From assembly GCA_011033025.1 (NCBI GenBank), contig WFMF01000068.1, positions 1 to 64,000 of the forward strand: a DNA stretch of 64,000 bases, read 5' to 3'. Shown piece after piece: positions 1 through 11,449 of the stretch (positions are counted from its first letter, which is position 1; each line of letters opens with the position of its first letter). Origin of the DNA: Beroe forskalii (Eukaryota; Ctenophora; Nuda; Beroida; Beroidae). Below the pieces are notes generated by a model. That model made no database searches and had not been told where the DNA came from. It was given only the letters and a program-made list of their open reading frames with translations. The translations under genes and the position numbers were made by a program.

Positions 1-848
1 TTTTGAAATATGAATGTAATAAGTGATATATTGTGGGTACCTAGAGTGAAACGTATTGATGAGAAGATTGTTTGAATAGTTGAGTTTATGTAATGTCAAA
101 ATTATTCCATTCCATGAATTTTTCGAGCATAATTGATCATTAAATATATTGATTTTTAGTCTCATGCCTTATATATCTTCATCAGAGGTTATGCATAATG
201 ATTGAGGATATTGGGGGTTACGAATTTTTAAATGTAACATGCAATTAATTGGGGAGGTTTAGATTTACCTAAATCAGAGATAAAAATTTCTTCCTTTCTT
301 AATTGCAAAAACCTAATATCTTAATTCTTATTTCCCAATGATTTCTATATGTTCAATGTATGTTGCTTGAACTCATAATTTTGAAATACAACTACAGTAA
401 CACATCTGTGTGCACATGGATCAATCGAAAGATCCATTGAAAGAATGCACAACTTATAGTGCACCATGCAATGCTGTTATTGGATTTTTGTTGAATCTTC
501 TGCATGTCTTTCACTGGTCTTTCAAACAATGCATTTACACAAATGGATAAGCATGATTGAGGGGGTTTGAAATCTGCCCAAATTTTCTGATGTTATTATG
601 TGAATATTGACATTTCCTTAGCCACAACTTTAAATAATCTAAACATAACTTCCGCTGCAAAGTTTTCAGTTTTGTTACATTTTGTATAGATGTTTAAACA
701 TAATATTGTGATTCAAATACATATTGTGTGCTGCTACCTTTAATAAGGGCATTATTAGAATGCTTTCAGCCTTGTCAATTAAATTATATTTGTATCTTAG
801 AGTTTTACATTCTTGCTGAGGCCACCAAGGAATAACCACCTCACCATC
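1..848. other. AT-rich upstream region of the FAR gene
   Basis: No convincing coding sequence is visible. The stretch is AT-rich and lies upstream of the fatty acyl-CoA reductase start codon, so it probably holds the 5' untranslated region and promoter. I could not identify a clear TATA box or initiator. A non-coding first exon cannot be excluded. Confidence 0.4.
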
Positions 849-3800
849 ATGGAATCTGTGGATTCACCAGTCACCCAGTTCTATGAAGGGAAGAACATCT
901 TTATTACAGGTGGAACTGGATTCCTTGGAAAATGCTTCATTGAAAAGGTATATTGTGACATTGCAATGTTGTGCCACTTGAGGCTTTATGAGATGATATA
1001 GCTAGTCTCTTCAAATCGACTGTTTTATGCCGGAAGTACCTTAATTATTGTTAGATAATATGCAGTCAATCCCTTTTCAGCTACTCAGCTTGAACTCAGT
1101 AACTCAACTTGTAAATGTTATTTTGTCTTGTTCTTTCATGAGAGCTAACACTTGTTTTTACCTACCCTAGATTCTGAGAACCTGCCCAAATGTAGGTGCC
1201 ATCTACATGCTCTGTCGGGAAAAGAAAGGAAAATCACCTTCAGAGCGTGTTGTTGCATTGAGTGAAGAAATGCTCTTTGACAAACTGAGAGCTCAGGATC
1301 CAGAAATTTTCAAAAAGAAAATCATACCAGTTGTTGGAGATGTCATGCATGAAAAGTTGGGTATGTTTTACAATGAAAGCAATTCATAGCTTGATTTCAA
1401 ATTGTATGTTTTGAAAACGGTATTAAAGATTCATAAGTTTTTATGTTGAATTATTTTGTGGTTGGTATTTGAGGTAGTTCTTATCTCATTCTCTTTCAAT
1501 TCAATTCAATTGTCTAATGAAAATATCACCTCTTCTCAGGGCTGAATCCAGAGGATGAACAATTGATCATGGACAATGCTCATATCTTCATACACAGCGC
1601 AGCTACAATTCGTTTTGATGAACACATCAGGTACTTATGGTTCATCAATCATCAACTACTATATTATAAATTTCGAGACTTTACTATAAGACTTATGAAG
1701 CCTTCAAGCTTACTACATGTGATAATCTTATAAACTGTGAGACATATCCTCACCACAAAACATTGATAGCCCTGTTGCTTAGGGATAGAATTAGAAATGT
1801 TAGCATATACCAATATTCTGTCAAAAATTTAAAATTTGATAATAACTCTGATTCGAGTCTTGCAATCAAGAAACCATGTTTCAGGCATGTTAATGTAGGT
1901 ATCATGATACAATATAAGACCTAGTTTTTTAGCAGGGGCGTAGCCAGGGGGAAGGCAACACAGGCGGCTGCCTCCCCCTTTTTGGACAGAAATAACGAAA
2001 ATTTTGTTCATTTTGTTACAATGAGAGCTTTGAGCCAAGCAAAATAAAACATTCAACAGATTTGAATGTAAATAGCCGCCCCCTTTTCAAAAATCTGGCT
2101 ACGCCCCTGTTTTTTAGGGCACTCTCTTGAAAACTGTGTGGTTTATTAATACTTTCACCACCAAGAGATTCCATTTTCAGGAATGCTCTGTTACTAAATG
2201 TTGGTGGTACTGTGAAAATGGTGGAACTTGCCAGAAAGACCAAGAACTTAGTGGTAATAAATGTATTCTGTTGATCTTACATGCTAGAGGCTTCTCACTT
2301 CAGAGTGGATTTATTTCAAATTTCCAATTGAATGAAATTTTGCAGCTTCAATAGCTGTGGCTCAAATGATATACCTATTTTGCTAACCCAAGCAATTCTC
2401 AGTCGTTTGTCCACGTTTCTACAGCATACGCTAACTGTGACAGGAGAGATATTTCAGAACAATACTATGAGATGAAATCAACACATGACCCTCTTAAACT
2501 CCTTGCAATGTGCGAGTAAGTTATATACTAGAGAATTATATTTTACTATTTACTATAGAATACAGACCTTCATAAGTAATGATAGTCATGTAAAGAAGAT
2601 GTTAAAATCATTGACTGCGATATATCAGTAACTTGAATCCTAGCAATGTTCCCCTTAATACATCACACTGTATATACAACCCCTTCCTTCACTCCTTCAC
2701 CCCTTGCTTCACTTCTTCACCCCTTACCTCACCCCTTCTCTCCATGCTTTACCCCCTGCTTCATTTGCATTTCTTCACTCTTCTAGGTGGATGGATGAGG
2801 AGACGATGGGTGCCATGTCCGATGCCCTTGTTGGAATCCGGCCAAACACCTACTGTCTGACCAAAGCACTGGGAGAGAGGTACCTCTTCGAGAATGCCAC
2901 TGATCTGCCACTGGGGATATTCAGACCGAGCATCATTGCTGCCAGCTGGATGGAACCGGAACCAGTTAGTTTGCCACATTTTCCTTTCAATCACAGCTGC
3001 TACTTTTCCGTTTTACATTAACTACCGAGGAAATTTATGGAATAGTGTCTAGACCTAATATTTCCTTCTGTTAACTTTCAAAACCGTCAGTACTTTAACA
3101 ACAATTTCAGGGTTGGATTGACAATTACAATGGTGCAACTGGCATCGTCATTGCGGTAAGAGTCTACTTCAATTCCAAATCCTTATTCATCAATCATTTC
3201 GTTACAATGGACAAATTTGGTGAACAATGTCTCTCAAAATGTCTAATAATGTTTTCCCCATTTTCTATCACTTTTCATCCTACACAGATTGGTAAGGGTA
3301 TTCTCCGTATCATGGAAGGGGATAAAACCACGCTGTTCGACGTTATTCCCATTGACTTCTGTGCCAACATGCTGGCATGTATTGGCTGGTATACTTCTAA
3401 AGTTGGGTGAGTAGTTAGGCTCAAAATGTGAAGAAGTGGTTGAGTGAAACGATTTTAGCCAAGTGACAATTTTTACCCTACTGCGGCCTATCTACCATAT
3501 TACCTATATCGGTTGATTCTATCAATTCCTTGTAGGAATTTCCTAAATTTTTAGGACCGAAGGTAGACTTACTATTTCCTAAACTAATTCCACAGGAACA
3601 GCACTGATGATCCCCTCATCTACCATCTGACCTCTTGTGATAAGAATCCCTTCAAGTTCATTGAATTTGGTAAATACCTTAACATATTTCATAAACATTG
3701 ATCATGAATTTGACTCTATTCACTTCCTTAATACCATGGCCAATTCAATAATCAATACAATATCCTGATATCGTTAAGCCCAGTTGTACCCGCTACTGGT

Positions 3801-6546
3801 CATTGGCAATTGAATAAGCCCATTAGGTAGTATATGGAGCTGTGAATCTATAGTGATTCAGAGATGATGCTGAGGTGATTCAGTTTATATGAGAAAACGC
3901 GACCAAATAAATCCTGATACAGTCCTGACCATATATTTCGTGACTGGGTTCTAAGCCGGAACAAAGAGCAACCTCTCAATTAAATAAGTTCTCTATTGAA
4001 TATAATATAGTAAGTATAAAATAAGTTCTCTAATAAGATCTACTATCGCAGGTGGGCAGCTGTTTGAACATTTCCATTTCGACGTGGTGTATAACGATGT
4101 TTACAGAACTTCAGAAATCATCTTCGAGCCCAGCGAGGTAAGAGAAATTCTTCTCCTTCCTATAAGTATAATCCTATGCGAGGAGCGATCGATCCTAAGT
4201 AATATCTAAAGCATTTTTGCTTACCCACATGTCCATAAATGGCGATGTTTTCATTGTATTGTATTTGCGGACCTACAAATCGAAGATTTCGAGATCCTAC
4301 GGCGGTGCTGAGTATTTATTTTCTTACAATGGAGCTTGCTTCTCTGAGAGGGGGCTGAATGGTTGCCTTTGTTTTCTTTGATAAGTAGGGTGTCTGCTCG
4401 CAGCATGTCTTATTAAAGTATCAAACTATGTACGTGCTGTAAGTTTATAAAGCAGCATGAGACAATTTTAAATTGCTCCATCACTCCACTTGATGAAATG
4501 TGCGTCTGCAAGTAATTTCACCATGTTCAGTGAATTATGTAATGTGAATTATGCAGCCTTGTGTAATAATGTTAAGCTTTATAATGCTGTGCTGTGAGAT
4601 TGAGTAGTTTTCGTAAGATTTATAATGTTCAATACTGTGGGTGCTGTGCTCGAAAAAATGATCAATCTTTGGTGTCAGCAATCCATGCCATTATAACATG
4701 CCTAGGCCCCCTAGATTTGTTCTAGGGGGTATTTCACAAACTAGGTCCTTAGGGACCTGCCTTACAAGTTTAGTCCCATGCTGCAATCCACCAATTCTAT
4801 GATAACGTCACTACATGCGTCTTTCTCCCCAGTCCGTTGTTAATTTCTGGAAGTTCTTCTGTCACTGGATACCGGCTTATCTGGCGGATGGGGTGGCTCT
4901 CTTCACTGGAGAAAAGTTGTGAGTAAACTAGTACATACTGACTTAGTTGGACATCAATCGTACCACAATCCGATATATTCACATATTCAGATGTTTTGAT
5001 AATTCAATTTCTCTAGGTCATGACGATAAACGGTGTATAAATTTGGTATCACAAAATCATCGCATTTTGATGATATTCTGGGATCTCCCACGCCCAGTCA
5101 GTACCCTGAAAATGGGCTATTGTAATCTCCTCCCGTCAGCTCCCTGCATCGACTCTACAAGTAAATTAACTCTGTTTATCGCCTGACCTGGGGTGTTTTA
5201 GGTTACGGGACCAAGCTGACTCGTTTCCAATGTTTCGTTTTAAGTCCCTTAAATCCCCCCACAGCTCCCTGCGTCGACTCTACAAGAAGATCCACCGGGG
5301 TACCAAAGTCCTTGCCTACTTCACCACAAACCAGTGGAGCTGGACTCACAAGAACTGTGATATGTTGATGAGTGAGATGACGGAGTACGATCGGAAGCTG
5401 TTTAATTTCAATGCCAGGGATATTGACTGGTGCACCTACTATCCTAACTATTTCAGAGGTTACTATCCACGTTTTATTTTACACAAAAGATCGTTAAATC
5501 ATCAATACATTGACCAAACAGCGTGCGAGTTGACCGTAAACTTGCGTGCTGATAGGTCAATGTCAAATAGACCCATGGGTAAGCCAATACGCTGACCTAT
5601 AAAAGTGGTGTCAAAGTGAAGTGGTGTCAAGGTAAAGTGATGTCAAGGTAAAGTGGTGCCAAGGTGAAGTGGTGTCAAGGTAAAGTGGTGTCAAGGTAAA
5701 GTGATGTCAAGGTAAAGTGGTGTCAAGGTAAAGTGCTGTCAAGGTAAAGTGGTGTTAAGGTGAAGTGGTGTCAAGGTAAAGTGGTGTCAAGGTAAAGTTG
5801 TGTCAAAGTAAAGTGGTGTCAAGGTAAAGTGGTGCCAAGGTAAAGTGGTGTCAAGGTAAAGTTGTGTCAAGGTAAAGTGAAGGCAGGGTAAAGTGATGTC
5901 AAGGTAAAGCGGTGCCAAGGTAAAGTGGTGCCAAGGTAAAGTGGTGCCAAGGTAAAGTGGTGTTAAGGTAAAGTGGTGTCAAGGTAAAGTGATGTCAAGG
6001 TAAAGTGGTGTCAAGGTAAAGTGCTGTCAAGGTAAAGTGGTGTTAAGGTAAAGTGGTGTCAAGGTAAAGTGGTGTCAAGGTAAAGTTGTGTCAAAGTAAA
6101 GTGGTGTCAAGGTAAAGTGGTGCCAAGGTAAAGTGGTGTCAAGGTAAAGTTGTGTCAAGGTAAAGTGAAGGCAGGGTAAAGTGGTGCCAAGGTAAAGTGC
6201 TGTCAAAATAAACTTCTCTTCAGGCACAAAGAAATTCATTCTAAAAGAGAACATGAGTCCAGAGCACTGGCGAATGGCAAAGAACTCTCAGCTTAGGTAA
6301 AACTAAATACTATCAAAAGTGCATTATTTGGTTGATCTGTCTGGTATATTATCGGGATCATTCCTATAATGAACAATTGTTGCTTTAATTGTTGCTTCAA
6401 TTGTTGCTGTAGCTTCACTTTAAGCAACGAAGGTTTCTAAACCGACCCCTCCTCCCCTAAGATGGACCAACTTCCATTTCTTGTGGCAGACAGTTATCTT
6501 CCCAGCCGTGGTAATCTACCTGTTCCTCTGGTTCTTCAGCTCCTAA
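849..6546 (+). CDS. FAR1: Fatty acyl-CoA reductase, 14 exons, 501 aa
   Basis: This enzyme reduces long-chain acyl-CoA to fatty alcohol with two NADPH; in animals it sits in the peroxisomal membrane and feeds ether-lipid and wax synthesis. Exons: 849-947, 1171-1360, 1540-1630, 2181-2253, 2403-2515, 2787-2964, 3111-3155, 3288-3406, 3596-3669, 4052-4137, 4833-4918, 5265-5458, 6224-6296, 6462-6546. All junctions are GT-AG and phase-compatible, giving 1506 nt. The Rossmann NADP-binding motif TGGTGFLGK is near residues 20-28, the catalytic YxxxK is Y211/K215 (TYCLTK), and the male-sterility C-terminal domain includes FTTNQWSW. The C terminus ends in a hydrophobic helix (VVIYLFLWFF) that matches the known tail-type membrane anchor. 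The length is close to the usual 515 aa. The start at 849 places the Rossmann motif where the family has it; an in-frame ATG at 813 is an alternative. FAR1 versus FAR2 cannot be distinguished. Confidence 0.95.
1933..2109. mobile_element. hAT-type MITE in FAR intron 3
   Basis: This 177-bp element has terminal inverted repeats CAGGGGCGTAGCCAG and CTGGCTACGCCCCTG. It is flanked by a perfect 8-bp target duplication, TTTTTTAG, at 1925-1932 and 2110-2117. Termini beginning CAGGGGCG and 8-bp duplications are hallmarks of the hAT superfamily. There is no coding capacity, so it is non-autonomous. The perfect duplication suggests a fairly recent insertion. Confidence 0.9.
2640..2786 (+). repeat. Degenerate CTTCACCCC pyrimidine repeat
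   Basis: An irregular tandem of CCTTCACTC/CTTCACCCC-like words fills the end of FAR intron 5, up to the acceptor at 2786. It acts as a very long polypyrimidine tract for exon 6. It is probably a simple-sequence expansion of the tract. Confidence 0.6.
5137..5161 (+). repeat. Intronic duplicate of the FAR exon 12 acceptor and exon start
   Basis: These 25 bases match 5262-5286 (acceptor CAG plus the first 22 bases of exon 12) with one mismatch, 125 bp upstream inside intron 11. The copy has its own CAG acceptor and is followed by GTAAAT, so 5140-5160 could be spliced as a 21-nt, frame-preserving microexon. It is more probably a decoy left by a local duplication. Confidence 0.75.
5605..6213 (+). 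repeat. 16-bp minisatellite in FAR intron 13
   Basis: About 38 tandem copies of a 16-bp unit, consensus GTCAAGGTAAAGTGGT, occupy most of intron 13 between donor 5458 and acceptor 6223. A higher-order duplication of 288 bp (18 units) is visible: the variant AGGCAGGG occurs at 5881 and 6169. Nearly every unit contains AAG/GTAAAG, which resembles a 5' splice site in the gene's sense orientation. Confidence 0.95.
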
Positions 6547-6739
6547 GATGTTAACAGGTTAGGCGAACACCATTATCACATATCCGTTAACCGGTTTTCA
6601 ATTTCCATCTTTGTTTTACCCCTCCATCCCTTTGCATCATCTTACACATGATTTTAATCGATTACACTGCACTTAATTAACTTAGTGCAATGTATGCATC
6701 TGGATTCATGTATGGATGTAGGTCGTGCAACCCATGTTG

Positions 6740-6745
6740 AATAAA
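6740..6745 (+). terminator. Poly(A) signal AATAAA for FAR
   Basis: A canonical AATAAA lies 194 bases after the FAR stop codon. It is the first such hexamer downstream, so it is the likeliest cleavage signal. Confidence 0.6.
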
Positions 6746-6749
6746 ACCT

Positions 6750-8434
6750 CACACCATTGCACCATGAAATCGATTTCCTTTGTACCTCAAAACCTCGCCC
6801 AATGCACTACCTTGTACAACAAAAGACAAGGCTAATGAGGCTTGCATTGAAACAATAATGAGTAAACTTCGCGTGATGTGATGATTATTGTTTTAATAGA
6901 GCCGATGCGGGCTAATGATGACGTGTTAAAAGGTTACATCCAATAACTGTAGTGTTACATCCAATATGATATCTAATTATGGGTAATAAGACCGGGACTG
7001 TAATTTCATCGGATTCCGTGTAGCCTGTGGTACAACCACTTTGTCACACACCAAAGACGGAACGCGCAAAGGAGATTATGCAGAAGTCGTTTGTGTTCAC
7101 GTATGTTTATTTCACGAAATTCGTGCTTTGTTGAAGATTTGGTACTATACGAAATTATTAAATTCCGCGGATAAAAAAATCAAAGATTATCTTCTTGTGA
7201 ACGTGGCTCGGCCACTTAGCAAATGACTTGGGCAGCCTTTATTATCAGTTAGATCTAATTCTAATTCTAATATGTACTGAACATTTAAGGAAATTTGAGT
7301 ACTCTTTTCGGTAGAAACGGGCGTTTTGGACAAATCTAATGGGCTCAGCCATTTTCATGCCTGTCTTCATTTTATGTCACATAATTTTGAATTAATTAAC
7401 ATTTACTGTGCTTAGAATATCATCATACTACTACTTTATGACTGCAATATAAATAGTTGACCTCCAATTTCAGCCTGATGGATACAGAAAACTATTGAAA
7501 AGTGATAGTTGCCGAACCTCAAGATGCCATATCCCAGGTTCAGTTGATTATTGACTCTCTGTCGTTATTAATTTATGCCTTAAATTATGTCGTTGTTAAA
7601 TTATGCCTTTTTGAAGTCCTCATACCGAATAACTCTGTGCTTCGTCATCACTTGTTGTTGAGTAAGAATAGTTCAAAAGATGTGTGCTAACGGCTGTTTA
7701 TGGTTCTATAGTCTTGCGCTTTGCAGTTTCAATGAATCTAAAGTCAATTATGAGACATAGCTGAAAGTTATAGTGTACTTACTCAAGGCCCTTTATCGCT
7801 GGTTATTCGCGACGAAATCCATGAAACTAAGGATTAGGATTACTTTATCTTATGTTTAGCTCCCGTCTTTCCTTTACAGGTCCTTTATTATATTCATTTC
7901 TATTCTAATTTATTTCGAATATACTTTTCTTTATTAGATAGAGATAGACGATATAATAGGTATACTTGTAATAGTAAATTTCGAATTAAAATTCTTCGTT
8001 ATACTAGGATACAATTAAATAACTGATGTAATCTTCGAGTATTGATTGAAAAAATGATTTTTAAAATTTGTATTTCTGTTATGTTATGTACTGTCTTTAT
8101 AAAGTATGTTTTGAGATAAACCCGAAATCCGAATAGATTCTGACCTCCCCCGTATTATGCATTATTGAATTGAATTTTAAAAATTATAATATGACTTCGC
8201 CATAAATATTGTTATTTTTTCAAAACTTGGTAGATCGCAGTAATGTTATTATACTTAACAAAGTTCACATATTACGTAATCATTCATATCAGGGGTGGGG
8301 GTTTTAAAGAAAAAGCAAATACTGTAATGTGATAACTTTGGGTAGGGCATGTAAAAAGTGTTGAAAAATAATATGTGAACTATCCCTTATCAGTACTTTC
8401 CCTTGTCAATACAGAATGTAAGATTTCCTTTATA
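6750..8434. other. Intergenic, no gene recognised
   Basis: AT-rich sequence with scattered short open frames (longest about 62 codons) that resemble nothing I know. I see no splice-flanked coding blocks, RNA gene or array here. Confidence 0.5.
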
Positions 8435-9755
8435 TAGTGTGTCCCGTTTAAGTTCGTAAATTTGAAATACACTCTGCATCTACTGCAATAGAGATAAAAC
8501 CATAAATGGTTCTGTAGATTGGAGTAAATAGATGAACATTTAGGCATATCTTGGCCTGATCTGGTTTTCAAAAGTTTGAGTCCATATTTCTTCACGTTGA
8601 CTGGAAGTGTGAAAAATACATGTTACTGAAGCGTGCATTTGAGGTCATCACTTTGAAAGATTCAATGGTCGTCCAGTAAGCAACCTGGATACTGCACCAA
8701 AATTTTACCTACCCTTGGTACTCTCCAGTGTATCAACAAAATATTCTGTGACCATGGAACTGCTCATGACAGCGGAAACGACGGGAATCATCGATCAAAG
8801 AAGCTGAGGTGAAAAGTGTGCAAACCTCGTTTCAAATAACCCAGTTCCCGTAACTTCAAAAAACATCAACCAAACATCATTCATTGAAGCTGAAAATTTC
8901 TACGATTGTTCTTCTGAGAATACTGATGGAAGCCCATGAGGCAAAATTTCAAATCTGATTGAAAGACAAGCAGAGGAAGGCCTAGTTCGCAGCCTGTAGG
9001 GGCGTGTTTAGAGAATAGCGCTTATTACGTTAAGTTTGTTTCCCGCCAAATCATGGTTCTACAGTCATGGGATATCCTAGAATTGGCATCAATATTTTTG
9101 GACGTTTAACAGGGACACTGTTCAGCCTCTTGGAAGTCGGTTAACACCTATTGAAGTCATGGTTCGAGGCGCTTTTAGCCCCAAAATCTTCATTTTCCTT
9201 AATCATTCCACGAAAATGGCTCCCACAGCAAGGTTAATGGGTATATTCACTATGATTATCTGTCGTGGTTTTTGCGTCAGCTGATGTAGAAATACATGCT
9301 GAAGTCGTCATGGTTCATGCAAGTTAGTAGAACACCTCAAATGGCTCTCAAAAATCGAGCCATTATTGACATGCATTTTCGAAGGAGAGCAGTAAGGAAA
9401 CACATCTTCGTGTCATGGCCTCCCTACTCCCAAGATTTGACTCCCGTTGATTTATGGCTATGGCTGACACTCAAAAGAAACATCTTCAGTGGAAAACAAT
9501 AGCCGTTTACCACTATGACTCTCCTGGAACGAGCTGTAATGTGGGGATTCAAGAAACTACAAAGTTAATTTTGCTCATTTGAGGCCTTAAGTTGAGAGGC
9601 GATGGACAAGTTGTGTCGATAACAACGGTTAGAAGTTAATTTACCATAAATGTTCATCATTTTGCTCTGAAATGATGTGTGAAATTTGTCCATAAGTCAA
9701 TTTTTAAGAATAAAAATGTAACCTTAAAATTTACGAACTTAAACGGGACATAGTA
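8435..9755 (+). mobile_element. Decayed Tc1/mariner element
   Basis: A 1.32-kb element with inverted termini starting TAGTGTGTCCCG and ending CGGGACATAGTA; about 29 terminal positions match with two mismatches. It is flanked by the TA dinucleotides expected of this superfamily. The length fits a full mariner. The + strand keeps a recognisable C-terminal transposase piece at 9296-9502 with WPPYSQDLTPVDLWLW, which corresponds to the SPDLNPxD block holding the third catalytic acidic residue. The N-terminal helix-turn-helix region is only faintly recognisable around 8640-8900, and no long frame survives. It is a dead copy. Confidence 0.85.
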
Positions 9756-9757
9756 TA

Positions 9758-11160
9758 ATTTAACGTAATGTACATTCCAGAAACCAGAAGTTGTATTTAT
9801 ATATAAGCTACAAAAGAATACAGTGACGAGAACCATATTATTATAGTGTAATTTTCTGTTTAATGAATGTTTTGTTGAAGTGAAGATAATGATATTGTCC
9901 ATGGTGGTGAATGGTAATATAATTCTGTTATATCTTGCGTTTAATTTGATTAACCATTTAAATTTAATTCATCCATTTGAATATACTTTATCTATTTAAA
10001 TTTAATTTGATTATCCATCTTAGATTTCCCTTCCCCTTACTTTCTGACCCTTTCAACTTACCCCAACAACAGGAAATCATATTAATCGTTTTCCCAACAG
10101 GTTGTTTTGTACCACACTTCAATTGAATTTATTGACGACAAGAATATGAATATGGGACATGGAATAATGTTTGCATATTACATTACCAATCGTGGTTACA
10201 GACGAACGACTATGAGCTCCAACACGAGACTCGACAATCACTGTCAGCATTGTGACGCCTGTAAAACGCTTATTTTTCAGGGAAGTCAGTGTTACGAAGT
10301 ATAATCTTCTGTTTTCAGGAATACACTCTTTCTTTTGACTTTTACCCAGAACCCATGCCCATAATACCCCAGCCCTTGCTATTTGTCCATCCTAATTAAT
10401 CAATAATCATTGAATAAGAACCAATCACAATGTGGCGCAGTTTTCCTTTACTCGCTTAATTACATGGAAGTATCAATGCTGTTTTCTGTGTAATGAGGTT
10501 GGCTGTTTCATTAAGGTGTAAAATTTCAATCAAGGTCTACACCTTTTTACTCGCTAACGATGTGATTAAGGTCATCATACTTGGTAGTGTATCAGAGTAT
10601 AAGCTAACCTATGGAATAGCGAAATTGTGTGGCATCGACCAATCACTGCTCGCGTTGACAGTAAACTCGGGTGCTGATTGGTTTACGTAAAATGCTCCTT
10701 CGGTGATAGGTCCTATCCAACTGGTGTTTTATTCGCATGTACAATGTTAAGTCCTTTGTACATGTGCAAATTGATGTTTAAATTTCTAGATCCAATCAAC
10801 AATTTTCCACATCTTATGTGATATTTCAACCATATCTGCCAAATCCTTCTTATCTTATTTTCTTATCTTTATTAGTTGGGAGTTTATAAGATTTGAAAAG
10901 TCTAGTGGTTTGGAATAAGAGAAATTATCAGTTATACCTACTTAGGTTATCCAACTCATACTGCTGCATGAAGTTTCAATTTCCGTATCCTTAACTTCGA
11001 ATAAAACCTTTGAGTAGCGAACTACATTGAGTTTTCACACTTGCAAGTTGCACTTTTTCGTTATTCTAAGTCTTTTTTTCTTTTGATGTAATCAGAAGTC
11101 AATATCTCTAGCGTGAAATGACTCTAACGTAATCTGCATTGCCTTCATGTGAATTGCCTG
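9758..11160. other. Intergenic, no gene recognised
   Basis: AT-rich DNA. Around 9940-10020 there is a short duplication of an ATTTAAATTTAATTTGAT-like word. A 65-codon open frame at 10107-10304 has a cysteine/histidine-rich stretch (CQHCDACK) but no recognisable domain and no flanking exon. I do not call it a gene. Confidence 0.45.
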
Positions 11161-11161
11161 T

Positions 11162-11446
11162 CACGTGGTAACCACGTGACCTTTCAACGTGTTAACATGT
11201 GACCTGGTCACGTGATAGCTCCTCATCCATTAAGTTCCCCAGCTGCCTCACGTAAGCTATGATAACCATTCCACCGTTTTAATCCAATAACTGTAAAGCA
11301 CAGGATACCACGTGACCACATCGTCTACAATAAGCCATCTCTTTTCTCTCGTGTCACGTGGAATAGTTTATTCCGTATATGGGCATAGCAGCACGTGCAC
11401 GTGACGCGCGCAGCGCCCACTCATTGGTCCGTTTAGCAGTCACGTG
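11162..11446. promoter_or_regulatory. Cluster of eight CACGTG E-boxes
   Basis: CACGTG occurs at 11162, 11173, 11209, 11309, 11355, 11392, 11398 and 11441, eight perfect palindromes in 285 bp of otherwise AT-rich DNA. Several sit in the extended TCACGTGA/TCACGTGAC context bound by MITF/TFE/USF-type bHLH-Zip factors. The stretch also has GC-rich sequence (GACGCGCGCAGCGC at 11403) and an inverted CCAAT (ATTGG near 11423). This suggests an enhancer or a promoter of an unseen transcript. The nearest recognised gene is the RING ligase 2.8 kb downstream. Confidence 0.6.
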
Positions 11447-11449
11447 GCC

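Noticed and set aside
5202..5264. Earlier acceptor (TTTTAG at 5201) for FAR exon 12
   Set aside because: It keeps a frame but inserts about 21 unrelated residues. The acceptor at 5264 gives exact alignment to the family between TGEK and LRRLYKK.
10107..10304. Cys/His-rich 65-codon frame as a zinc finger
   Set aside because: The spacing CQHCDAC does not fit a known finger and there is no partner exon.
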